This document shows, one piece after another, positions 1 to 5,144 of a stretch of 9,482 nt of DNA. A program made the position numbers and the translations under genes. The notes beneath the pieces are model-generated. The model saw nothing but the letters and a program-made list of their open reading frames with translations, made no database searches and was not told the origin of the DNA. Origin of the DNA: JBFMFE01 sp040752295 (GTDB lineage Bacteria > UBP15 > UBA6099 > JBFMBQ01); NCBI GenBank assembly GCA_040752295.1, contig JBFMFE010000074.1, positions 1 through 9,482 of the forward strand. Reading direction: 5' to 3'. How positions within the stretch are numbered: position 1 is the first letter of the stretch; each line of letters starts with the position of its first letter.

Positions 1-1
1 G

Positions 2-85
2 GCGAACGAGGAAGCGCTCCGCCGGGGAAGCTCTTTCGCGAAAGACTATGCCGCAGGGGTTACGCGGCGCTCACCAGCCGATTGA
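2..85 (+). CDS. Possible 3' end of an upstream gene (27 codons), unidentified
   Basis: From the left edge an open frame reads ANEEALRRGSSF, then AKDYAAGVTRRSPAD, and ends in TGA at 83-85. It looks like an ordinary charged protein C-terminus and would precede the promoter at 131-159 by about 45 bases. All three forward frames are open near the edge because the DNA is GC-rich, so the choice of frame is weak. I recognise no family. A GCGGC/GCCGC inverted repeat just after it (about 90-110) lacks a T-tract and is not a convincing terminator. Confidence 0.25.
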   Translation, partial: ANEEALRRGSSFAKDYAAGVTRRSPAD

Positions 86-130
86 CGAGAGCGGCTTCGT
101 TTCGGCCGCAGAGCGCCGGGAGCCGCATTG

Positions 131-159
131 TTCATACCTCCCCCCGCCGGTTGTATAAT
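131..159 (+). promoter_or_regulatory. Sigma70-like promoter of the sulfatase-family gene
   Basis: A perfect TATAAT at 154-159 is preceded, at 17 bases, by TTCATA (131-136; 4 of 6 matches to TTGACA). Transcription would start near 166, giving a leader of about 43 bases to the ATG at 209. A perfect -10 box stands out in DNA this GC-rich. Its position downstream of the in-frame TTG at 128 argues that translation starts at 209. Confidence 0.55.
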
Positions 160-208
160 CGCCGGCGAAAAGGTCTCCCTGACCCGTTTCCGCTTTCGCG
201 AGCCGGGA

Positions 209-1861
209 ATGAAAAAACGCGGCGGTTTTTTCCGGAACACGCTCGAACGGCACAGGAACGACTTCGCGTTCTCGATCGCCGTTTTCCTCGCCGCGGCATG
301 TCAGTACCTGCTCTGCGGCGAGTACGTATTCACACTCTGCGGGCTGAAGGTGCCAGTGACGAAGTGGTATTCACCATCGTCAGCGGTCGCCGTTCTCATC
401 GCGCTCTGTATCCTTCTGCCGAAGGTTTTCAACTGGAAGAGGCTTTTAGCGCTCCTTGCCGCCGCCGCGGTGATAAACCAGGCGCTGTTCAACGGGGGTC
501 TGCCGGGGACGGGGAAGGCGCCCCCGCGGAAAGGGACGCCCGGCATCTCCGTTCAGGCGGAGGCGGAAAAATGGAACGTCTTCGCGGTCGGCGTTGATTC
601 ACTCCGCCCCGACGCGCTGGGCGCGTATGGAGCGACCAATTTTGCTTCCGTCAACATTGACTTCGTCGCTTCCCATGGTCTTGTCTTCGACAACGCCTAC
701 TCCAACGCGCCCGCCTTCCTCTCATCGCATTCCACATTCCTTACCGGTCTTTACCCCACCGTTCACGGCGCCGCGTTTCCGGCAATGAGGCGCCTGCCCC
801 AGAGCGCCGTGACCCTCGCGGAAGCGCTCGCGGAAGCGGGTTTCATGACCGCCGCCTTCGTCGAACGGGGACAACTCGACAGCTTCTTCGGAACGGACCA
901 GGGCTTCCAGGTTTACGACGATACATCGTCGAAGCTCGAGGAGACGGTGGAAAAAACGCTCAGCCGGCTCCGGGAAAGCCGCGATCGGAGATTTTTCCTC
1001 CTCTTCCACACTTCTCAGGTTCTTGCTCCCTACAATCCCCCGCCGCCGTTCCACAGAAAATTCTCGCCCGGCTATCGCGGCAGACTCGGGTACGTGATCG
1101 GCGCGGACGTTCTCAGGGCGCACAACGAGGGTGGAAACAGGCTCACGCCGCCGGACGTGAGACACGTCAGGGCGCTTTACGACTCGGAGGTCGCGTACAC
1201 CGACCACCATCTCGGCAGAATATTCCGGTACCTGCGGGACACCGGCATGATGGGGAAAACCCTGTTAGTGCTCTTTTCCAGCCACGGCGCGGAATTCGAC
1301 GAACACGGTTTCATCGGCGGGCGCCCGCACGCGCTTTACGAGGAACTCATCAGGGTGCCGCTGATCGTTCACGTCCCCGGTCTGCCGCCTTCCGTGGTGA
1401 AAAGGCGCGTTTCGCTCGTTGACGCCGCGCCTTCCATCCTGCGGACGCTGGGGCTGCCGCCGCCGCCCGGAATGCAGGGAACGCCTTTTCTCCCCGACCC
1501 CGCGCTGCCCGGAGAAGAGGGCGGACCGGTCTTCGCCGAAAAAGAGCCTGACCGGTTCCCTTTCCAGCCCGGTAACACGAAATGCCTCATATACAGGAAC
1601 TACAAGTTCATACGGGTCACGCCTTCCCGCGGAATATACGCGCACGTCAACCTGCTTCAGAAGCTCGTCTATTTCGCCCGCGGACGGGAATTATACGATC
1701 TTGCGAAAGACCCGGGCGAAAAGAGCGACCTGATACTCCGGCTTCCGGAAGTGGGAAGACGGCTCGAGGGAATGATGAACGAGAAAATGAACGAGAACTA
1801 CAGGGTGATGCTTCGCGGGAAGTCTCCGATAAAACCCGGCTCGAAAAAGGCGCGGGATTGA
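209..1861 (+). CDS. Membrane-anchored sulfatase-family protein, probable pseudoenzyme
   Basis: A 550-residue member of the sulfatase/alkaline phosphatase superfamily. After a basic MKKRGG start come three hydrophobic stretches (about residues 18-36, 57-73, 78-93), which would place the large domain outside the cytoplasm. The fold signature is clear: GVDSLRPDALGAYG (metal-ligand Asp130), a SHSTFLTGLYP block (174-184), RVPLIVHVPG, and a C-terminal ELYDLAKDPGEKSDL. Key positions deviate. The nucleophile slot (Cys/Ser/Thr in C-x-P-x-R or T-x-P-S-H) is Phe170. The DHG Asp is Ser358 (SSHG). The His of H-A-P-Y is Leu272, and Arg372 stands where a GH His often lies. The fold may therefore be kept for binding rather than hydrolysis. 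The start is set by the promoter at 131-159; an in-frame TTG at 128 with a GGGAG upstream would add 27 residues. It converges on htrA, 51 bases apart, with no terminator visible between them. The substrate is unknown. Confidence 0.85.
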   Translation: MKKRGGFFRNTLERHRNDFAFSIAVFLAAACQYLLCGEYVFTLCGLKVPVTKWYSPSSAVAVLIALCILLPKVFNWKRLLALLAAAAVINQALFNGGLPGTGKAPPRKGTPGISVQAEAEKWNVFAVGVDSLRPDALGAYGATNFASVNIDFVASHGLVFDNAYSNAPAFLSSHSTFLTGLYPTVHGAAFPAMRRLPQSAVTLAEALAEAGFMTAAFVERGQLDSFFGTDQGFQVYDDTSSKLEETVEKTLSRLRESRDRRFFLLFHTSQVLAPYNPPPPFHRKFSPGYRGRLGYVIGADVLRAHNEGGNRLTPPDVRHVRALYDSEVAYTDHHLGRIFRYLRDTGMMGKTLLVLFSSHGAEFDEHGFIGGRPHALYEELIRVPLIVHVPGLPPSVVKRRVSLVDAAPSILRTLGLPPPPGMQGTPFLPDPALPGEEGGPVFAEKEPDRFPFQPGNTKCLIYRNYKFIRVTPSRGIYAHVNLLQKLVYFARGRELYDLAKDPGEKSDLILRLPEVGRRLEGMMNEKMNENYRVMLRGKSPIKPGSKKARD

Positions 1862-1912
1862 AAAGAGCCGACGATACGCGTTGACGCCGCCGCGCCCCCC
1901 GCCCGAAGTCCG

Positions 1913-3397
1913 TCAGTCTCCGTCTTTCGGTATCTTCACGACCACGAACGTGCTCCTGCCGCCGCGGTTGACGAGCAGCAGCATCTTGTCGCCCGGCTTC
2001 GACGCCTTCGAGAGTCGTTCGAAATCCTGCGCCGACTTAACCTTTTTCTTTTCCATTTCAACGATGACGTCGCCCTGTGCGATGCCGGCTCTGTCCGCCG
2101 CCCCGCCCTCCTCCACGTACGTGACCACGACACCCTCGTTCGCCTTCAGCCCCAGCTTCTCCGCCATGTCCTTCGACAGGTCCTGCACCTGCAACCCGAG
2201 TCCCTGCGCCACCTCATAACCTTCTTCCTCTCCCATCTTGAAGGCGTCCTCGGGCATCCTGCCGACCTTCACGCCGATCGTCTTCCTCCTGCCGCCGCGC
2301 ACGACGACGACGTCCACCTTCCTGCCGACGGGCGTCGCCGTCACGTACTGTTGCAACTGCCGCACGTTCTCCACCTTCCGCCCGTCGTATTCCACGATCA
2401 CGTCGTATCTTTCGACGCCCGCTTCCGCGGCGGGGCTGTACTTGAGCAGTCCCGCGACCACGACGCCGGTCTTCTCTTTCAGGTCCAGTTTTTCCGCAAG
2501 GTCGTCCGTCACGTCGGAGATGCTGACGCCCAGCCATCCCCTGACGACCTTACCCTGCTCGATGAGCTGACGGAAGACGTTTTTGGCGAGGTTGATGGGG
2601 ACGGCGAAGCCTATGCCCTGCCCCGCGGCGCTGATGGCGGTATTGATTCCTATCACTTCTCCGCGGATGTTAACGAGCGGACCGCCGCTGTTTCCGAAGT
2701 TTATCGCCGCGTCCGTCTGGATGAAGTCGTCGTAGGGACCCTGACCGATCGTGCGGTCCAGGGCGCTCACGATTCCCGCCGTGACGGTGTGATCCAGACC
2801 GAAGGGATTACCGATCGCCACAGCCCATTCGCCCACGCGCAGGGAGGCAGAATCGCCGAGCCTTACCTCGCAGAGCCTTTTATCGGTTTCTATCTTTACC
2901 ACGGCGAGGTCGGTCATCGGGTCGGTTCCCACCACCTTGCCCGTGAAGGAACCGCCTCCCTTCAGGGTGACCTCGATGTCGTCCGCCCTGTCAACGACGT
3001 GGTTGTTGGTCAGAATGTAGCCTCTTTTATCAACGATGAAGCCCGATCCGAGGCTTCTCGATTTTGAGGGACCGCGCTCGAAGAAGCGCTCGAAGAAATC
3101 GTCGCCGAAAAAGTCCCTGAATTGTTCATGACCGAAGGGCGTCCCGGGACGCTCGATCGTCTTGGTTGTGCTGATGTTCACAACGCACGGCTTCAATTCG
3201 TCCGCCACCTTCACGAAGGCTTCCTGAAGTCCCTCGGCGGTCCTCGTGGGGAAGGTTTCGTTCCCGACGTTCTCCGTTTTGACCGGAGTGTCGGCTCTCG
3301 TCGGCGTAAGCAGGTCCCACCGCGCCGCGAAGACCACCCCTATGAGAATCCCCGCCGCAAGCGTGATGAGTAGAAGAAACTTTCCGCTCTTATTCAT
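1913..3397 (-). CDS. htrA: Do/HtrA-family periplasmic serine protease with two PDZ domains
   Basis: A 494-residue Do-type HtrA protease/chaperone, which degrades or refolds damaged envelope proteins. An N-terminal hydrophobic segment (about residues 7-25) acts as signal or membrane anchor, with the rest in the periplasm. The trypsin-like domain (about 55-285) carries the full triad: His133 in NNHVVD, Asp163 in DPMTDLAVVK and Ser237 in NFGNSGGPLVN. A Phe/Glu-rich loop at about 88-108 resembles the DegP/DegQ LA loop. PDZ1 (about 286-380) starts at RGWLGV and PDZ2 (about 398-490) at GLGLQV. Length and order match the Do family, and the protein looks catalytically intact. I chose the ATG at 3397 (MNKSGK) because a strong GGGGAGG lies 9 bases upstream; the ATG at 3403 would leave only 3 bases, and the one at 3442 lies deep inside the upstream gene. 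The start overlaps the receiver gene's end by 8 bases, which suggests translational coupling. Confidence 0.95.
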   Translation of the reverse strand: MNKSGKFLLLITLAAGILIGVVFAARWDLLTPTRADTPVKTENVGNETFPTRTAEGLQEAFVKVADELKPCVVNISTTKTIERPGTPFGHEQFRDFFGDDFFERFFERGPSKSRSLGSGFIVDKRGYILTNNHVVDRADDIEVTLKGGGSFTGKVVGTDPMTDLAVVKIETDKRLCEVRLGDSASLRVGEWAVAIGNPFGLDHTVTAGIVSALDRTIGQGPYDDFIQTDAAINFGNSGGPLVNIRGEVIGINTAISAAGQGIGFAVPINLAKNVFRQLIEQGKVVRGWLGVSISDVTDDLAEKLDLKEKTGVVVAGLLKYSPAAEAGVERYDVIVEYDGRKVENVRQLQQYVTATPVGRKVDVVVVRGGRRKTIGVKVGRMPEDAFKMGEEEGYEVAQGLGLQVQDLSKDMAEKLGLKANEGVVVTYVEEGGAADRAGIAQGDVIVEMEKKKVKSAQDFERLSKASKPGDKMLLLVNRGGRSTFVVVKIPKDGD

Positions 3398-3794
3398 CGT
3401 CATCTGCCTCCCCTGCCTCGTGAGCGGCGCGTCCCCGCTCATCGAGTATTCTTCTTATGGTGGATTTCAGCTCCGACAGGTCCGAGGATTTCTGAAGCCA
3501 CGCCGCCGCCCGGTGCGACCTGAAATCGAACCGGAACATCGGGTACGCGGTGTTCACGATGACGGGAATCCTCCCGTCCACTCTCACGAGTTCGCTCAGC
3601 GTCTCCAGACCGTCCTTTTCGGGCATCGCGATGTCCAGAATTATGAGGTCCGGAGGGTCTTCGCGTGCGATGCGAACGGCTTCCTCGCCGTTGGAGGCGG
3701 CGTTGACGTCGTAACCTTCATCCATGAGTTCTTCCACGTAATATCTTCTCACCTCGGCGTTGTCGTCGGCTACGAGAATCCTGTTCCCTTTCAT
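3390..3794 (-). CDS. Stand-alone response regulator receiver protein
   Basis: A 134-residue single-domain receiver of the CheY/Spo0F type, a cytoplasmic phosphorelay or two-component output with no DNA-binding domain. All core residues are present: acidic pair Asp10/Asp11 (ILVADDN), phosphoacceptor Asp54 (LIILDIAMPEKDG), Thr82 (VIVNTAY) and Lys102 (LQKSSD). The C-terminus after about residue 120 is a short acidic tail ending EADDDE. No histidine kinase lies in this window, so the partner is elsewhere. It is the first gene of an operon with htrA, which overlaps its end, so an envelope-stress connection is plausible but inferred. The ATG at 3794 puts ILVADD at its usual distance from the start. 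A -10 box lies only 9 bases upstream and there is no SD sequence, so the mRNA may be almost leaderless. Upstream in-frame starts would lie before that promoter. Confidence 0.9.
   Translation of the reverse strand: MKGNRILVADDNAEVRRYYVEELMDEGYDVNAASNGEEAVRIAREDPPDLIILDIAMPEKDGLETLSELVRVDGRIPVIVNTAYPMFRFDFRSHRAAAWLQKSSDLSELKSTIRRILDERGRAAHEAGEADDDE
3407..3413 (-). promoter_or_regulatory. Strong ribosome binding site of htrA, inside the receiver gene
   Basis: On the minus strand GGGGAGG lies 9 bases before the ATG at 3397 and 3 bases before the ATG at 3403. It sits inside the last codons of the receiver gene, so terminating ribosomes would be close to it. The spacing is the reason for preferring the MNKSGK start. 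Confidence 0.6.
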
Positions 3795-3803
3795 CAGTAT
3801 CAG

Positions 3804-3831
3804 ATTATATAAAAACGCCTGGAAATTTAAA
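3804..3831 (-). promoter_or_regulatory. Promoter of the receiver-htrA operon, nearly leaderless
   Basis: On the minus strand TTTAAA (3831-3826; 4 of 6 to TTGACA) is followed after 16 bases by a perfect TATAAT (3809-3804). The expected transcription start near 3797-3798 leaves only 3-4 bases before the ATG at 3794. No SD-like sequence lies between the -10 box and the ATG. Confidence 0.5.
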
Positions 3832-3984
3832 GTCCGACGAGCGTGCCGTGCGGCGCCCCCGTCCGGCGACGACGCAGGTCCGAGCTGTTTCAATCCTTTT
3901 CACCGTGCGCCCGTCATAAAAATGCGGAGAGCAACACTACAGCGCCAAATCAGCCGCGGACTGCGCGGATCATGAGGAGGGACG

Positions 3985-4047
3985 ATGAATGAGGAATGCG
4001 CGGTAAAAAATCGCTGCAACGCTAAGCGACCGCTGAAGCCGGCATGA
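3985..4047 (+). CDS. Possible 20-residue mini-ORF with a strong SD
   Basis: An ATG at 3985 is preceded 4 bases upstream by AGGAGG (3975-3980) and opens a 20-codon frame ending in TGA at 4045-4047. The predicted peptide begins MNEECAVKNRC, is basic overall and has two cysteines. The SD is among the best on this strand. Against it, no promoter is visible upstream, it lies opposite a possible minus-strand terminator, and nothing else nearby reads in this direction. It could be chance. Confidence 0.2.
   Translation: MNEECAVKNRCNAKRPLKPA
4005..4029 (-). terminator. Possible Rho-independent terminator after the isomerase gene
   Basis: Read on the minus strand, TCGCT (4029-4025), a 9-base loop and AGCGA (4015-4011) are followed directly by six T (4010-4005). 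It lies about 70 bases beyond the isomerase stop. The 5-bp stem is short, so it may be weak. Confidence 0.4.
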
Positions 4048-4095
4048 CCCTTCGCGGTTTCCAGCCGTGCCGGCGCCGCGCGGCGCGCGCTCAAA

Positions 4096-4941
4096 TCAGC
4101 CGGAAACCCCGCCTTCGGGCGTCAAGAGCGATCTGAGATACTCAACGCTCCCGGCGACCGTTTCGACCTCGTCGCCCACCCGCCACAGGGGCAGGTCCAC
4201 CTCGATGGAATAAAGCCCTCCGTACCCCGATTCCTTAAGCGCGTTAACGACCGCCGGAACGTCAATTTCTCCCTCGCCAAGCCCGGTGCTCAACACGAAG
4301 AGTCCCTGCTTTTTCATGTCTTTTATATGCGTGTAGGCGGCGTGCGGGGCGAGGGTCCTTGCGGTCTCCACGGGGTCTTCGCCCAGGTACATCGCGTTGC
4401 CGGTGTCCAGCGTTACCTTCAGCTTTTCCGACCCCACCCGTTCCATGATCTCCACCATTTCCGCGGTGGTGTAATCCGAGTGGTTCTCGATTGCGACCGT
4501 CAGGTCTTCCATCTCCGCGTCCTCGACGAATCGCTTCAGACGCCTCGACACGCGCTCGATTTCCTTTTCCCTGTTCAGCGTCAAGTGAACAGGCTTTGCG
4601 ACCATGATCGGGACAACGACCCCGCCGGCGACCCGTATGACCTTTGCCCCTACGTGATGCGCTATCTCGAACATCTCGCCCTTTCTCGATTCGAGCAGTT
4701 GAAGCGCCGCGCCGGGCAGCGCGAATGGCACGCCGAACCCGAAAACGGGTTCAAGCGAGTTCGCCTCGAGCAGTTCCTTCAGTCTGGCGGTGTCCTTTCG
4801 CAGAGAGCGGGGAAGCATGAAATAGTCGAAGCCGACGCCCTGAACGCCGAGTTCGCCCGCCTTCACAAAGAAATCCTCCAGCGTCATCTTTCGCGCCATC
4901 ATTGAATTATGAAAACTCCACTCGTCAAGCCCGATCTTCAA
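4096..4941 (-). CDS. Sugar phosphate isomerase/epimerase-type TIM-barrel protein
   Basis: A 281-residue protein of the xylose isomerase-like TIM-barrel (AP endonuclease 2) superfamily. Such cytoplasmic enzymes isomerise or epimerise sugars and related polyols using divalent metals. The fold is seen in the opening KIGLDEWSFHNS and alternating strand/helix blocks. The usual metal ligands are visible: Glu152 (VAIENHSDY), Asp179 (VTLDTGNAMYLGED), His205 (YTHIKDM) and Glu247 (YSIEVDLPL). Length is normal for the family; the substrate cannot be told. Start: a GTG at 4950 overlaps the Shine-Dalgarno itself (GGGAGG, 4955-4950) and cannot use it, whereas the TTG at 4941 lies 8 bases beyond and puts KIGL at the very N-terminus. 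A promoter at 4973-5002 gives it independent expression although the microprotein and Mur ligase genes lie upstream in the same direction. Confidence 0.88.
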   Translation of the reverse strand: MKIGLDEWSFHNSMMARKMTLEDFFVKAGELGVQGVGFDYFMLPRSLRKDTARLKELLEANSLEPVFGFGVPFALPGAALQLLESRKGEMFEIAHHVGAKVIRVAGGVVVPIMVAKPVHLTLNREKEIERVSRRLKRFVEDAEMEDLTVAIENHSDYTTAEMVEIMERVGSEKLKVTLDTGNAMYLGEDPVETARTLAPHAAYTHIKDMKKQGLFVLSTGLGEGEIDVPAVVNALKESGYGGLYSIEVDLPLWRVGDEVETVAGSVEYLRSLLTPEGGVSG

Positions 4942-4949
4942 GTCAGCCA

Positions 4950-4956
4950 CCTCCCT
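4950..4956 (-). promoter_or_regulatory. Ribosome binding site that selects the TTG start
   Basis: AGGGAGG on the minus strand ends 8 bases before TTG (4941-4939). Its last G is the first base of the competing GTG at 4950, which makes that GTG an unlikely initiation codon. Confidence 0.6.
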
Positions 4957-4972
4957 TTGTTGTCCGCGGGGA

Positions 4973-5002
4973 ATAGTATCATCCGCCGCGAGTGCAAGTC
5001 AA
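4973..5002 (-). promoter_or_regulatory. Promoter of the isomerase/epimerase gene
   Basis: Minus-strand TTGACT (5002-4997; 5 of 6) and TACTAT (4978-4973; 4 of 6) are 18 bases apart. Transcription would begin near 4966, leaving a leader of about 25 bases that contains the SD at 4956-4950. Confidence 0.5.
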
Positions 5003-5051
5003 TCAGCGTGCGCGATGAGCGTTTTCGCCGGCAAGCGGGGGCGACCCGGGG

Positions 5052-5144
5052 TCAGAGGACGTAGTACAGGAAAAGGATCAGCCCGGCGGCTGTGAGCGCC
5101 AGGAGATAGGCAACGAGGAACTTCAACCAGGGGTTGTCATCCAT
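5052..5144 (-). CDS. 30-residue single-pass membrane microprotein coupled to the Mur ligase gene
   Basis: A 31-codon frame from ATG (5144-5142) to TGA (5054-5052). The peptide starts MDDNPWLKF, then has one uninterrupted hydrophobic helix (about residues 9-30: LVAYLLALTAAG, then LILFLYYVL) to the C-terminus, with only Asp, Asn, Pro, Trp and Lys at the front. The composition is that of a real transmembrane microprotein and not of random GC-rich DNA. Its ATG overlaps the last codons and TGA of the Mur ligase by 8 bases, the arrangement expected for translational coupling; no separate SD is seen. It may tether or modulate the ligase or another wall-synthesis protein at the membrane, but that role is inferred only from position. 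No known family is recognised. Confidence 0.6.
   Translation of the reverse strand: MDDNPWLKFLVAYLLALTAAGLILFLYYVL

Larger units (their letters stand above)
3832..4095. other. Spacer between the isomerase gene and the receiver-htrA operon
   Basis: This gene-poor stretch holds a possible minus-strand terminator at 4005-4029, a possible 20-codon plus-strand mini-ORF at 3985-4047, and a perfect 14-base GC palindrome at 4073-4086 shortly after the isomerase stop. The palindrome has no loop and no following T-tract, so it is not an intrinsic terminator by itself. The stretch at 3946-3972 (AATCAGCCGCGG then CTGCGCGGAT) resembles CCGCG-rich dispersed spacer repeats of some bacteria, but only one copy is visible here. 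I see no other gene. Confidence 0.5.

Noticed and set aside
82..597. 171-codon forward frame overlapping the sulfatase-family gene
   Set aside because: It is arginine-rich with no recognisable domain and overlaps a gene with clear family motifs; it is a GC-driven shadow frame.
1862..1912. Bidirectional terminator between the converging sulfatase-family and htrA genes
   Set aside because: The 51-base gap is GC-rich without a stem-loop followed by a T-run on either strand.
2351..3067. 238-codon forward frame opposite htrA
   Set aside because: It is antisense to the protease and PDZ-domain codons, which carry clear motifs; histidine- and valine-rich composition is typical of antisense shadow frames.
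4073..4086. Perfect 14-base GC palindrome after the isomerase gene
   Set aside because: No loop and no T-tract; alternating GC palindromes arise easily in this composition. Noted only as part of the spacer.
3900..4094. 64-codon minus-strand frame starting 1 base after the isomerase stop
   Set aside because: TTG start without SD, Arg/Pro-rich translation without domain, and it crosses the GC palindrome and the possible terminator.
3946..4102. 11-base repeat CAAATCAGCCG at 3946-3956 and 4092-4102
   Set aside because: Too short and only two copies, one overlapping the isomerase stop codon; not evidence of a mobile element or array.
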